Assembly (NCBI RefSeq): GCF_036881825.1
Contig: NZ_JBAJMW010000006.1
Span: 1 to 64,000 of the forward strand
From: Tersicoccus mangrovi
GTDB lineage: Bacteria > Actinomycetota > Actinomycetes > Actinomycetales > Micrococcaceae
Direction: 5' to 3'
Length of the DNA stretch: 64,000 nucleotides
Below are positions 1 to 8,169 of this stretch, one piece after another. The notes beneath the pieces were generated by a model that did no database searches, was not told the DNA's origin, and saw only the letters and a list, made by a program, of their open reading frames with translations. Position 1 is the first letter of the stretch; each line of letters starts with the position of its first letter. The position numbers and the translations under genes are program-made.

Positions 1-84
1 GCAACACGCTCTTACCGAACACCTGACCGACGTCAGGATTCACTGACAAACGTCGCTGGGGTTCACCGCCAAAGCCAGCCGCTC

Positions 85-330
85 ATGGTCACCCTCACAG
101 CCACGTCCAACCCTTACCTCGCGCCCAGGCTGCCACTGCGGGGCCTGCTGAGCGTGCACGAAATGCGCACCAGCGGGTACGCCCAGCCGCGCAAGATGAC
201 CTTCCAGACCGTCGATGCGGACGGGAACCTGGTCGGGTCCCGGGTGGCCGTGGACGACGCCGAGTTCACCTACGCCCAGCCCCGCCCCGGCGAGGAGCGG
301 CCACTGCCTACCACCGCCTCCGACCGGTGA
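85..330 (+). CDS. Hypothetical protein, 81 aa
   Basis: This is a short unrecognised protein, with an N-terminal half rich in Pro and Leu and an acidic C-terminal half. The ATG at 85 has no clear Shine-Dalgarno. The stop overlaps the GTG of the next gene by 4 bp (GTGA), which suggests translational coupling and supports both frames. A 6-bp hairpin (CCTGAC/GTCAGG, 22-37) lies upstream. The window edge cuts off any promoter further left. Confidence 0.45.
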   Translation: MVTLTATSNPYLAPRLPLRGLLSVHEMRTSGYAQPRKMTFQTVDADGNLVGSRVAVDDAEFTYAQPRPGEERPLPTTASDR

Positions 331-680
331 GCCCGCGCAACGCCACGGCGTCAGCACCGTGGAACGTCCCGGCACCCGTCCCGAACGAGACGGCCCGCCG
401 CTACCGGGTGCGCGCCGACATCCCCGCTTCGGGGCTGACCGCCGGCGACATCGTGATCGCCCTGCCCTGGGCCGAGCGCGCCGACGGGGCCATCACCGAC
501 CAGGCGGTCACGGTGCTGTGGCGCGAGGACACCGCCGAGCCGTGCGACGCCCGGCTGTCCTGGTACGAGATCCAGCGCGTTCCCGGCCGCATCCCCGTCA
601 CCCGATGGAACGACCGCTGGGTGCCCAACACCCTCACCCGCAAGCCCACCGCCCGCGCCCGCCGCTGGCACCACCGATAG
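327..680 (+). CDS. Hypothetical protein, 117 aa
   Basis: The GTG start overlaps the preceding stop as GTGA. The protein has a basic tail ending in several Arg residues and no membrane segment. No family was recognised. The order 85-330, 327-680, 690-812 looks like a small operon. Confidence 0.55.
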   Translation: MSPRNATASAPWNVPAPVPNETARRYRVRADIPASGLTAGDIVIALPWAERADGAITDQAVTVLWREDTAEPCDARLSWYEIQRVPGRIPVTRWNDRWVPNTLTRKPTARARRWHHR

Positions 681-689
681 GAGCACTCC

Positions 690-812
690 ATGAGCACCGT
701 CATTGCCACAGCGGCAGACGCGATCCGCACCACTAAGCCGATGCTGATCATGGCCGCCGCGGACCTCTCCCTTCTCGCCGCGGCGCGCGTGATCGAGGTG
801 GTCGCCGGCTGA
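690..812 (+). CDS. Small hypothetical protein, 40 aa
   Basis: A 40-codon frame starts at ATG 690 behind a good ribosome site (AGGAG, 7 nt before the ATG). It ends 9 bp before the stop of the convergent gene at 821. The product is Ala-rich and probably helical. It is supported only by the ribosome site, the spacing and codon use. Confidence 0.4.
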   Translation: MSTVIATAADAIRTTKPMLIMAAADLSLLAAARVIEVVAG

Positions 813-820
813 TCGCCCGC

Positions 821-1507
821 TCAGACCCGGTAGTCGACGAAGATCGACTGCTCGACCTCGTCGGGGCGGATGCCCAGCTGCTCAGCCCAGTCGGCAATCG
901 CTGTCGTGTACCGCTCGTAGCTGGCCGGCGCCAGCCAGGAGGGGTTGAGCCTGCGGATCTGCGGGGCGTGCCTGGCGAACCAGTTCTTGACGATCTTGTC
1001 CATGATCGTGGTGATCGGCACGGTCCCGTGACGGTTGGCCGCGATGGTGGCGAAGCTGATGAACTTGGTCCCGAACGCGGCGTTCCACTGCGCGAAGAAC
1101 TGCGGGTCGGCCTCTCGCCGCACCGTCGCCCACCGGTAGGCGGCGACGCCGCCCTCGGCCTGGGCAATCCCGGCGAGCTCGAGCAGGTCTGCGGCGAAGT
1201 CGCGTCCGTCCCCGGTGTTCAGACGCAGGATCCGCGCGGCGCGGGAGGCGTTGTACCCGGCGTTCGCCCACCCCCAGACGTAGGTGGCCAGGAATGCGTC
1301 GAGCGCGTCCTGCTTGGTGTCGATGTCCTCGAAGTAGCCGGTGACCACGGCCCGGTCGATCGGATCGGCCAGCGTGGCGAGCATCGGCTGGTCCGGCAGG
1401 GTGCGCACCCACCGCTGCCGGTCCCACCCGAACGCCGGCTGTGGCGGGCGGCCCTTCGCGTCCCACGCCTCGAACCGCTCCCGCAGGTCCGGCGGTACTT
1501 CGATCAT
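821..1507 (-). CDS. OGG-fold (helix-hairpin-helix glycosylase-like) protein
   Basis: The 228-aa product has the look of the 8-oxoguanine-glycosylase-fold families found on actinobacterial mobile elements. An FGTKFISFA segment (about residues 145-153) is followed by P-x5-IMDKIV (about 164-173), which resembles the helix-hairpin-helix and following helix of OGG-type proteins. The C-terminus has an aromatic stretch and then a WAEQLG helix. If correct, it may bind or excise modified bases. The start at 1507 is set by an AGAGGAGA ribosome site. The gene is divergent from a HipB-like repressor at 1617, so the two share the 1508-1616 control region. The family call rests on motif resemblance only. 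Confidence 0.45.
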   Translation of the reverse strand: MIEVPPDLRERFEAWDAKGRPPQPAFGWDRQRWVRTLPDQPMLATLADPIDRAVVTGYFEDIDTKQDALDAFLATYVWGWANAGYNASRAARILRLNTGDGRDFAADLLELAGIAQAEGGVAAYRWATVRREADPQFFAQWNAAFGTKFISFATIAANRHGTVPITTIMDKIVKNWFARHAPQIRRLNPSWLAPASYERYTTAIADWAEQLGIRPDEVEQSIFVDYRV

Positions 1508-1564
1508 CGGTCGTCTCCTCTGCGGGCAGATGCTCAGAATCCGAGCACAAATAATGGCGGCGAA

Positions 1565-1591
1565 TGTACGCAAAGAGTACACTAATAGGGT
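1565..1591 (+). promoter_or_regulatory. Palindromic operator and -10 of the HipB-like gene
   Basis: TGTAC (1565-1569) and GTACA (1577-1581) form an inverted repeat just before a TAGGGT -10-like hexamer (1586-1591). This is the usual place for autoregulation by the HTH protein starting at 1617, and it could also control the divergent gene at 1507. Confidence 0.5.
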
Positions 1592-1616
1592 AGAACAGCC
1601 CCGTAAAGGAGGAGCA

Positions 1617-1922
1617 ATGGCTAGGCCGACCGCCCGTCCCGTGCTCAACGCCGCCAAGGAGATCGGTGACCAGGTGACCACCTGGCGCAAGCTTCTCGGC
1701 CTGACCGCCGAGCAGGTGGCCGAGCGTGCCGGAATCTCTCGGGAGACCCTGCGTCGCATCGAGCACGGCGACCCCGGGGTGAACTTCGCCGCCGTCCTCT
1801 CCGTCAGCCGCGGCCTCGGACTGCTCGACCGGATCGTGACGGCCACCGACCCGTACGAGACCGACCTCGGTCGCGCCCGGGCCGATCAGGCGCTGCCGCA
1901 ACGGGTCCGACGGTCGGGATGA
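1617..1922 (+). CDS. HipB-like HTH (Xre family) antitoxin/repressor
   Basis: This 101-aa protein has a central Xre/Cro helix-turn-helix (LTAEQVAERAGISRETLRRIE). It has a strong ribosome site (AAGGAGGAG) before ATG 1617. It is clearly paralogous to the HipB at 31351: both contain TLRRIE(H/R)G(D/E)PGV and later ATDP-x2-TDLGR. Unlike that copy, no HipA follows. Its partner may instead be the divergent OGG-fold-like gene, which is an inference. Confidence 0.75.
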   Translation: MARPTARPVLNAAKEIGDQVTTWRKLLGLTAEQVAERAGISRETLRRIEHGDPGVNFAAVLSVSRGLGLLDRIVTATDPYETDLGRARADQALPQRVRRSG

Positions 1923-1971
1923 CGGCGTTGCGGGCAGTCGCCGGCTGACGATGCGCGCATCGGCGTCCGTG

Positions 1972-1989
1972 CCGCACACATGAGGGGTA
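1972..1989 (+). promoter_or_regulatory. Motif A promoter (leadered type)
   Basis: A perfect CCGCACACATG lies at 1972-1982. Counting 8 nt from the T (1981) puts the predicted +1 at A1989. The gene begins at 2021 behind its own ribosome site, so the transcript has a leader of about 32 nt. Confidence 0.6.
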
Positions 1990-2020
1990 TCACCTCGTGA
2001 ACGAGCCCCAGGAGCACCCC

Positions 2021-2362
2021 ATGACCGCCACCGTCATCGACTTCCCCCACCGCACCCGCACCAACGCCCCGGCCACCCACCGACAGAACCAGGCGACCGC
2101 CCGCGCTGCGGCGCCGAGCCCGATCCACGAGCTGCTCCGCCTCGCCGTCGTCGCCTACCGGGCCGGGTCGATGCGCACCGTCGGCACGGTCGCCAACCGG
2201 CACCACCTCGAGGTCGCCTACGCCTACCTGCACGCCGTCGCCGTCGTCGTCGAGAAGCCCGGCGTCGAGCTGGAACTGACCCGCCTGCTGGCCGCGGGCG
2301 TGTTCGACATCCGCCGCCTCGTCTTCACCGCCCACAACTGGGACGGCCCGGACGCCGCCTGA
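2021..2362 (+). CDS. Hypothetical protein, 113 aa
   Basis: ATG 2021 follows CAGGAG at a normal distance. An upstream in-frame GTG (1997) is possible but lacks a ribosome site. The sequence is largely helical, with no TM segment and no recognised family. It lies under the motif A promoter at 1972 and is followed one base after its stop by the 2364 gene, probably co-transcribed. Confidence 0.6.
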   Translation: MTATVIDFPHRTRTNAPATHRQNQATARAAAPSPIHELLRLAVVAYRAGSMRTVGTVANRHHLEVAYAYLHAVAVVVEKPGVELELTRLLAAGVFDIRRLVFTAHNWDGPDAA

Positions 2363-2363
2363 G

Positions 2364-3065
2364 ATGCCCGCCTCCCCCACCGCCACCACCCCGGCCGCTC
2401 GGGCCGTCTGCGACTGCTCGGCCGACCACCAGCACGGCACCCGCGACATGTACGGCTACCACCGCTGCCGCTGCGTCCCGTGTGCGTCCGCCAACCTCGA
2501 GTACGGCCGTCGCGCCACCGCTCACCGTCGACGCCGGGAGATGGCCGACGCGGTCCCGGTCCGCGCCCGACTGCACGAACTGCGGATCGCCGGCTTCCAC
2601 ATGCGCACGATCGCCGAGGTCACCGGCATCAACGCCAAGGTCCTGGACTACGTCCTCACCGGCCGGAAGGGCCGCCTACCCTTGCGGGTCTCCGCCATTC
2701 ACGCCCGCGCGATCCTCGCCGTCGGCTACCGCGACTTCAACGCCCAGACCCTCACCGCAGGGTCGAAGGTGAGCGGAGATGCCACCGCCGTCCGCGTCCA
2801 GGCGATGGTGGCCGCCGGCTGGACCGTCCGCTACCTCGCCTCGGAAGGCGGCGTCAGCGAGAGCACCCTGTTCAGGATCCTGGGCGGGAACGGGACCACC
2901 TGTGACGTCGAGCGCGCGGTCGCCTCGCTCTACGCCCGGTTGCGCGGCAAGGCCCCCGAGGCGAACACCATTGCCGAGGCGCAAGCCCTGATCCGCAGCC
3001 AGGTCAGAGCCGCGAAGCACGGCTGGACACCCGGGATGGCCGAGGACCTGCCCGCCGCCGCCTGA
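2364..3065 (+). CDS. Zinc-ribbon/HTH DNA-binding protein
   Basis: This 233-aa basic protein begins with a Cys/His cluster (CDC-x4-HQHG, then HRCRCVPC, about residues 16-41) that looks like a small zinc ribbon. Two helix-turn-helix-like segments follow: MRTIAEVTGINAKVL (about 76-90) and VRYLASEGGVSESTLFRIL (about 153-171). This layout resembles the HTH proteins of actinophages and plasmids that read HGT-x2-GY-x2-H-x-CRC. It is probably a regulator or replication-associated DNA binder. No exact family was assigned. Confidence 0.6.
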   Translation: MPASPTATTPAARAVCDCSADHQHGTRDMYGYHRCRCVPCASANLEYGRRATAHRRRREMADAVPVRARLHELRIAGFHMRTIAEVTGINAKVLDYVLTGRKGRLPLRVSAIHARAILAVGYRDFNAQTLTAGSKVSGDATAVRVQAMVAAGWTVRYLASEGGVSESTLFRILGGNGTTCDVERAVASLYARLRGKAPEANTIAEAQALIRSQVRAAKHGWTPGMAEDLPAAA

Positions 3066-3088
3066 CCCTGCGCGCGCGCCGGCCCTGT

Positions 3089-3106
3089 CCGCACACATGA
3101 CGGTGG
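3089..3106 (+). promoter_or_regulatory. Motif A promoter (leadered type)
   Basis: A perfect CCGCACACATG lies at 3089-3099. It is followed at normal leader distance by GAGGAGAGAACC and ATG 3134. Confidence 0.6.
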
Positions 3107-3133
3107 TCCCCGCCCCCGATCGAGGAGAGAACC

Positions 3134-3682
3134 ATGGCCCGTCACCCCGCCGTCGGCACCATCCTGGACGGCATCACCCGCGCCATCGAGAACCACGCCT
3201 TCCACAGGACCGGCACCGGCGTCCTGACGGTCTGCACCCACCCGCAGTGCTCCCGTACCGGCGAAGAGATGCTCACCATCCTGGGCCGCAACCGTCACGT
3301 CGCCAACTCCGTCCTGGACGTGATCTCGGCCCATTTGAAGGACGATCCCGACTTGTACGACGAGCCGCCCACGCCCGAGGACTGGGAGGCCATGCGCCAG
3401 GACGATGAGGAGCTGCTGGAGGCGCTGTTCGGCCGCACTCTGACTCTGCACCTGCCCGGTCAGGAGCCGGCGATCCCGGCAGTGCCCGGGGCGCTGCTGC
3501 GCACGGCGGACCTGCAGCCCGGGGACCGGGTCGAGGCGCGCAAGGCCGGGGAGCCCCGCATCATGACGGTCACGGAAGCCGCCTCATCCCGGGACGGTGG
3601 CTGGTTCACCGACAACGGTGTCATCGCGGGTCACGAGCGCGTCACCCTCCTCGAGCGTCCCGCCGGCCCCGCCGCCTCCTGA
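3134..3682 (+). CDS. Hypothetical protein with Cys pair, 182 aa
   Basis: A GAGGAG ribosome site precedes the start. The N-terminal domain has a CTHPQC pair followed by ILGRNRHVANSVLDVI. The same pattern (CKNPDC, then VLGRRQHVASIAVGNL) occurs in the 97-aa protein at 4276, so the two are paralogous over about 60 residues. The C-terminal half looks like a small beta domain (RTADLQPGDRVEARKAGEP). Function unknown. Confidence 0.65.
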   Translation: MARHPAVGTILDGITRAIENHAFHRTGTGVLTVCTHPQCSRTGEEMLTILGRNRHVANSVLDVISAHLKDDPDLYDEPPTPEDWEAMRQDDEELLEALFGRTLTLHLPGQEPAIPAVPGALLRTADLQPGDRVEARKAGEPRIMTVTEAASSRDGGWFTDNGVIAGHERVTLLERPAGPAAS

Positions 3683-3747
3683 TCCTGCGCGCCCCGCGGG
3701 CGTCCGGGATGGTGCTCGATACGCTGTGCGGGACGGGAGCGGCCCGT

Positions 3748-3764
3748 CCGCACACATGAGGGGC
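3748..3764 (+). promoter_or_regulatory. Motif A promoter (leaderless type)
   Basis: CCGCACACATG lies at 3748-3758. The T (3757) is followed by exactly 7 nt and then the ATG at 3765. There is no Shine-Dalgarno at a usable distance. Confidence 0.7.
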
Positions 3765-4097
3765 ATGAGCACTGACATGACCGACATCGACACCTCCGGC
3801 ATCGGCACCACCCGGTCCGCCCGGCTGCAGATGCGCCTGGCCGACCTGCTGGACCGCGCCAACGCGCACCTGGACGAGCCCATGTCCGCCGACGTGCGCG
3901 GTCTGATCTTCCGTGCCGTCGAGTCCCCCACCGGCATCAACTGGATGCGAGCCCGCCGCTACGCCATCACCGAGGACCACTCCCTGTGGCAGGCCCTCGT
4001 CGACACCGGCATGGACGTCAACCGCACACCCTATGGCCCGGAGATCGTCGACGCCATCGAGGCGCACCTGGACCGGCTCGACACCGCCGGCGACTGA
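3765..4097 (+). CDS. Hypothetical protein, 110 aa
   Basis: The start is at the second ATG of the motif A block; an in-frame ATG at 3756 would add three residues. The protein is paralogous to the 101-aa product at 22977: both have LD-x2-MSADVR/LSADAR, then IF-x-AV, AR and LWQA(L/V)V along their length. Both genes sit directly behind motif A. No known family. Confidence 0.7.
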   Translation: MSTDMTDIDTSGIGTTRSARLQMRLADLLDRANAHLDEPMSADVRGLIFRAVESPTGINWMRARRYAITEDHSLWQALVDTGMDVNRTPYGPEIVDAIEAHLDRLDTAGD

Positions 4098-4258
4098 GGC
4101 GGCCATGCCGGCGAACAGGCGTGAGGCGGAGGTAGCGGCCCTGGCGGTGACGATCGAACGGAGCTTCCGTGCCCTCGCCAGCGGCACAGGTCCTTCGACC
4201 GCAGGGCGCACCCGCAGCACCCGACGACGAGGCTCACCGTCGACGGACAGGCGAACCG

Positions 4259-4275
4259 CCGCACACATCGGAGGC
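4259..4275 (+). promoter_or_regulatory. Motif A promoter variant (CCGCACACATC)
   Basis: The last base is C instead of G, so the motif contains no ATG. The T (4268) is still 7 nt from the start codon at 4276. This copy argues that the conserved ATG inside other copies is part of the promoter, not the translation start. Confidence 0.65.
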
Positions 4276-4569
4276 ATGATCGATCTCTCGCCTCTGATCA
4301 ACGCGATCGCCGAGGCCTCCTTCGGGCACCGCATGGTCCAACGCGTCAACGCCCCCGGCTGGACGTGCAAGAACCCCGACTGCGGGTCCCCGGTGATCAT
4401 GAACGTGCTCGGACGCCGCCAGCACGTCGCCAGCATCGCCGTGGGGAACCTGCGCACCGTCCTCGGCCCGGGAACCGAGCTGACCGACGACCAGGTCATC
4501 GCCCTGCTCACCGAGCTCACCGGCCGCACCGTCACCCTCGCCCCGTCCGAGGAACGGCACGCCGCCTGA
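4276..4569 (+). CDS. Hypothetical protein with Cys pair, 97 aa
   Basis: The start was chosen by motif A spacing. The frame is open further upstream to ATG 4105, which would add 57 residues, so a longer product is possible. CKNPDC followed by LGRRQHVA makes it a paralogue of the N-terminal domain of the 3134 product. Likely a small metal-binding or regulatory protein; function unknown. Confidence 0.65.
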   Translation: MIDLSPLINAIAEASFGHRMVQRVNAPGWTCKNPDCGSPVIMNVLGRRQHVASIAVGNLRTVLGPGTELTDDQVIALLTELTGRTVTLAPSEERHAA

Positions 4570-4596
4570 CCAAGCTGTCGAAGGGCGCGGCCGGTG

Positions 4597-4613
4597 CCGC
4601 ACACATGGGGGCC
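4597..4613 (+). promoter_or_regulatory. Motif A promoter (leaderless type)
   Basis: A perfect 11-mer lies at 4597-4607. T4606 is 7 nt before ATG 4614. It heads the overlapping genes 4614-6003. Confidence 0.7.
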
Positions 4614-5057
4614 ATGAACGATGACAAGCGCGCCCGACTGCAGCGCGAGAAAGCCGGCGAGCCCTACCCCTATCCGGAGGCTGAACCCGAAGGCGAGCGT
4701 CGGCGCTGGTTCGGGGACCCCGCCAAGACGATGGTCGCCGCCATGAGCGTAGGGGCAGCCCTCATATTTCTGGCCTACACCTACGTCTTCTTCGTTCTCA
4801 GCGGCAATCCCCCGGCGGAGTCGCAGCGGGCCGAGGCCACGAAGATCTCCTCCACCTACGACGTGCGAGTCATCGACGAGCACGCATCCAGATTCCTCAG
4901 CTCCGGAATGAACGTCGTCCCGGCCGACACCCCGACCGTGAACGGCACCCAACAGTCCATCTTCTGCTCGTACCTCACCAACGGTGACGTCGATCGTGGG
5001 GAGCCTCTGCGCTGCGACGGCGACCGGATCATCAACCCGAAGAAGGCGACCCGATGA
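4614..5057 (+). CDS. Single-pass membrane protein, 147 aa
   Basis: A charged N-terminal region of about 40 residues precedes one hydrophobic segment (MVAAMSVGAALIFLAYTYVF, about residues 41-60). A polar extracytoplasmic domain with two Cys follows. It is the first gene of an operon whose members overlap by ATGA/GTGA. Function unknown. Confidence 0.65.
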   Translation: MNDDKRARLQREKAGEPYPYPEAEPEGERRRWFGDPAKTMVAAMSVGAALIFLAYTYVFFVLSGNPPAESQRAEATKISSTYDVRVIDEHASRFLSSGMNVVPADTPTVNGTQQSIFCSYLTNGDVDRGEPLRCDGDRIINPKKATR

Positions 5058-5599
5058 GCGACCTGCACATCGAGAAGCTCCCCGCCCGGATCGCTCGATC
5101 CGCGTGCCAGGTGCTGACTCTCGCCGCGCCCACCGACCAGCACGTCACCTCTGACCTGTCCCTGTCCGGGGCCGTCCGCTTCGACCCGAACGACCGTTAC
5201 CCCGAGTACAGCAACGACGCCGTGATCGCCGCCTACAAGGAGGGCTGGGAGTCAGCGTTCCTCACGGCCGGCGACGCAGTGCGCGCGCTCGAGGCGGTCG
5301 CCGCCGAGCTGACCGCCATGCGCGCCGATGGGTTCCGGGCCGCCGACGCCGCCGACCGCATCGACCGGGCCATCGGCCGCAGCCTCGACGCGCCGACGCC
5401 GGGCCCTGCGATCGAACCGGACACGATCGAGGAGACTCCCGACGATCTGACGGACGACCAGCGCGCCTGGGCCGCCGTCCGATCGCTCCGCGACGACCTC
5501 ACCCGTTCACACCCCAGCCCCGCCCCGTACACGGTCGAGTCCACGGTGATCGACCGGCTGGGCGCCATCCTTGACGACCCGAAGGAGTCCTTGCTGTGA
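5054..5599 (+). CDS. Hypothetical acidic protein, 181 aa
   Basis: ATG 5054 overlaps the previous stop (ATGA). The protein is acidic and helical, with a central coiled-coil-like stretch (AVRALEAVAAELTAMRA). No catalytic motif was recognised. Confidence 0.6.
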   Translation: MSDLHIEKLPARIARSACQVLTLAAPTDQHVTSDLSLSGAVRFDPNDRYPEYSNDAVIAAYKEGWESAFLTAGDAVRALEAVAAELTAMRADGFRAADAADRIDRAIGRSLDAPTPGPAIEPDTIEETPDDLTDDQRAWAAVRSLRDDLTRSHPSPAPYTVESTVIDRLGAILDDPKESLL

Positions 5600-6003
5600 G
5601 CGACGAAGGCCTGGCGTTGAAGTCTGGGTCCTCCCTCACCGGACCCAGTCATGCGGCCAACCTGACCCGTCGCGTCCACGACGCCGACCAGGCAGCCACG
5701 GAAGGACCGTGGAGGCGCAGCGTTGACAATGACAATGAGAACGAAATCGTCGCTCCCGGCCCGAAGGAGACCGATTGGGTTACCACGGTGGTGCGGGACG
5801 TCGACGCGGACCTGATCGCCCTCTACCGGACCGCCGCCGAAGTGCTGGCCGACATCGTGGACGACATGCTCTCCCGGCACGTGCTCGCGTGGCGCGAACT
5901 GGCCGACGGCAGCCGTGTGCAGGAGTGCCAGGGGTGCCAGATGGCTTGGCCGTGCAACGACGTGCTGGCGGCCGAGCGGATCGCGAAGAAGGCCGAGTCG
6001 TGA
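5596..6003 (+). CDS. Hypothetical protein, 135 aa
   Basis: The GTG start overlaps the previous stop (GTGA). The C-terminus holds CQGCQMAWPC, a CxxC plus a third Cys, typical of small phage-like metal-binding proteins. A further GTGA at 6000 opens a 15-codon frame to 6047, too short to call. The stretch to 6137 otherwise holds only the ribosome site of the next gene. Confidence 0.6.
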   Translation: MSDEGLALKSGSSLTGPSHAANLTRRVHDADQAATEGPWRRSVDNDNENEIVAPGPKETDWVTTVVRDVDADLIALYRTAAEVLADIVDDMLSRHVLAWRELADGSRVQECQGCQMAWPCNDVLAAERIAKKAES

Positions 6004-6137
6004 AGGAGGACGTGCGCGAGGCGGTCCTGTGGACAGGCGGGCCGTGAACGCACCGCCCGACCAGCGGAAGTCCTGTCGGCGGCCGGTGAGATGATCGGCC
6101 GCCGCTCAACGACCCAATCCACCACCAGGAGGAACCC

Positions 6138-6725
6138 ATGACCACCCCTACCGCCGCCGATCGTCTGTTGTGGCTCGACGTCGAGACCACCGGCCTGGAC
6201 CCCGCCGGCGGGCACCGGCTGCTGCAGGTCGCCGCGATCGTCACCGACGTGCCCGGCAACCAGCTCTCCGACGAGTTCGAGCGCGTCGTCCACCACACCG
6301 CGGCCGAGAAGCAGGCCGCGTGGGACATCACCGGCGACTTCGTTCGCGAGATGCACACCAAGACCGGCCTCTGGGACCGGCTGGAATCCGGCACGCCCCT
6401 CGCCCAGATCGACACGGAGCTGCACGCCTTCCTCACCGAACACGCCCCGGGACGCCGGCAGGCGCGAATCGCCGGCAACTCCGTGCGCCTGGACGCCAAT
6501 TTCACCGACGCCAACCTGCCGACGACGGCCGGGCACCTGCACTACCGGGTCGTGGACGTCTCCACCATCGCCTTCGTCGCCGAGGCCCGCGGCTGGGCGC
6601 CCGGCCACTTCGAGAAGAAGACGACGCACAACGCGCTCGACGACATCCGCGAGTCCCTCGCCGAGTACCGCTGGCTGAACGGGCACATCGAAGGCGCCAT
6701 GAACCTGCTGCGGCCCGCGTCGTGA
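6138..6725 (+). CDS. orn: Oligoribonuclease-like DEDDh 3'-5' exonuclease
   Basis: The 195-aa protein matches the usual length of oligoribonuclease. Exo I is LWLDVETTGLDP (D14, E16). A THNALDDIRES segment near the C-terminus supplies the His and Asp of Exo III. These enzymes degrade 2-5 nt RNA, including pGpG. A CAGGAGGA ribosome site precedes ATG 6138. The stop overlaps the next gene, which encodes a MazG-like domain, so the pair looks like a nucleotide clean-up module. The host probably has its own orn, making this an element-borne copy. Confidence 0.8.
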   Translation: MTTPTAADRLLWLDVETTGLDPAGGHRLLQVAAIVTDVPGNQLSDEFERVVHHTAAEKQAAWDITGDFVREMHTKTGLWDRLESGTPLAQIDTELHAFLTEHAPGRRQARIAGNSVRLDANFTDANLPTTAGHLHYRVVDVSTIAFVAEARGWAPGHFEKKTTHNALDDIRESLAEYRWLNGHIEGAMNLLRPAS

Positions 6726-7597
6726 GCACCGCGCCACTGAGGGTCTTCGTGGCCACCGGCGTCGTCCATCACGACGCCCACGACCCGGCGGAACTGAACG
6801 GGAAGCGAAGGACATACCTGGTGGTCGCGCGCCACCGCGCCACGGCGGCCCTGATGATCGCGAACACCGGCCCGCACGACTTCCGCGAATCGGACCTCAA
6901 GCTGCTCCAGGAGGTGTGGGGCAGCACCGCTGCGTGGCTCGCTCAGTCAGGGGTCCTGGACTACAACGACGACGCGGTGCTCGCATTCGCGGGCCTTCCC
7001 GGAGCGCGAGTCACGGTCTTCGCCTGGGCGGGGGTCGCCTGGCATCGCCTCGGCACATTCACCCCCGGGCTGGACGGTGGCGCCGGACACTTCGAGGCCA
7101 CCGGCTACGTCATGGTGGACCCCGAGAGCGGGACGAGCCGCCCCATCGTGCCCTCGCCCAGGCTCGCGGGTGCACCTGACGATGTCGTGACGATCGTGCC
7201 GGCCCGTCCCTCCCTGGATCGGGACCAGTTCGTGGACTCGATCCGTCAGATCGTGGCGGTCGCCGCAGCGAACAACCGGGCCAGCGGCTTCCGGGACCGG
7301 GACGAGGTCCTGACGACCGGCACGCCGGAGGAGGTGCTCGAGCACTTCGCCCTGTCGCTGCTGATGGTCACCGGCGAGATCAACGAGGCGCTCGACGAGC
7401 TGCGGGCCGGGCGCGCGCCTGACGAGACGTACCTCGGTGCGGGCGGCAAGCCGGAGGGCTTCCCGACGGAGATCGCCGACGCGGTGATCCGCTGCTTCGA
7501 CGTGGCCGACAAGGCCGGCTTCGACCTCGGCGCCGCCATCGTGCAGAAGCTGGACTACAACCGCACCCGCCCGTACCGGCACGGCAAGATCGCCTGA
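6722..7597 (+). CDS. MazG-like domain protein with novel N-terminus, 291 aa
   Basis: The C-terminal 100 residues have the all-alpha NTP pyrophosphohydrolase pattern: a helix with LLMVTGEINEALDELR, then EIADAVIRCFDVADKAG, and the closing KLDYNRTRPYRHG typical of phage MazG-like proteins. The first 180 residues are beta-rich and unrecognised, ending in a linker before RDQFVDSIRQIVAVAA. The GTG start overlaps the orn stop. The likely role is hydrolysis of unusual nucleoside triphosphates. Confidence 0.7.
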   Translation: MSTAPLRVFVATGVVHHDAHDPAELNGKRRTYLVVARHRATAALMIANTGPHDFRESDLKLLQEVWGSTAAWLAQSGVLDYNDDAVLAFAGLPGARVTVFAWAGVAWHRLGTFTPGLDGGAGHFEATGYVMVDPESGTSRPIVPSPRLAGAPDDVVTIVPARPSLDRDQFVDSIRQIVAVAAANNRASGFRDRDEVLTTGTPEEVLEHFALSLLMVTGEINEALDELRAGRAPDETYLGAGGKPEGFPTEIADAVIRCFDVADKAGFDLGAAIVQKLDYNRTRPYRHGKIA

Positions 7598-7626
7598 CCC
7601 ACCGCCCCGAGCACCCCGGAGAAGAC

Positions 7627-8124
7627 ATGAGCACCGCCACGACGACCAGGCCAGCCGTCGCCCAGTACGGCGTGGACCAGTTCCGCGAGCAGCCTACACA
7701 GCTGGTCGCCAGCGAGCTCGGCAGGCGCATGGCCGATGCGCGCCACGGCGGCACCGAGATCGCGTCGACGCTGGAACTGATGGACGAGCTCGGCATGCGG
7801 GACGCCGCTCCCCCGCAGCAGCAGGTGGTGACGCGGGTGGAGATCTGCGCGCTGGCGCTGGCTCGTGCGCGGGCGGACCGGGTCTACGACAGCGAGGCCG
7901 CCCAGGCCACCCAGGCGTTCACCGAGGTGCTCACGGAGACGTTCGGGCCCACCATCTCGGTGCGCGGCTGGATCCCCGGCGAGAGGATCAGCGTCAACGG
8001 CGAGAGGTTCGAGCTGACCGGGCGGCCCTGCGAGAAGTGCGAGACGTGCCCCGAGGCGTTCGGTGTCGGTGCCGGCATCCGCTGCGTCGACCAGGCCGGC
8101 TGCGGGCACTCGTTCTGCTACTGA
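7627..8124 (+). CDS. Hypothetical protein with C-terminal Cys cluster, 165 aa
   Basis: The C-terminal 40 residues contain CEKCETCPEAF, then RCVDQAGCGHSFCY, probably a zinc-binding module. The N-terminal two thirds are helical and unrecognised. A weak GGAGA ribosome site precedes ATG 7627. Confidence 0.6.
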   Translation: MSTATTTRPAVAQYGVDQFREQPTQLVASELGRRMADARHGGTEIASTLELMDELGMRDAAPPQQQVVTRVEICALALARARADRVYDSEAAQATQAFTEVLTETFGPTISVRGWIPGERISVNGERFELTGRPCEKCETCPEAFGVGAGIRCVDQAGCGHSFCY

Positions 8125-8152
8125 CCACACCCGTCGCCTGAGGCGGCCAGTG

Positions 8153-8169
8153 CCGCACACATGATGGCC
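8153..8169 (+). promoter_or_regulatory. Motif A promoter (leaderless type)
   Basis: A perfect 11-mer lies at 8153-8163. T8162 is 7 nt before ATG 8170. Confidence 0.7.

Noticed and set aside
3756..3764. The first ATG inside motif A as the true start codon
   Set aside because: It is in frame in many copies, but variants read ATC (4259), ACG (22622) or CTG (49361) while the second ATG is kept. Other copies precede genes with their own distant start.
6000..6047. 15-codon frame overlapping the 5596 gene
   Set aside because: Too short to support, despite a GTGA overlap.
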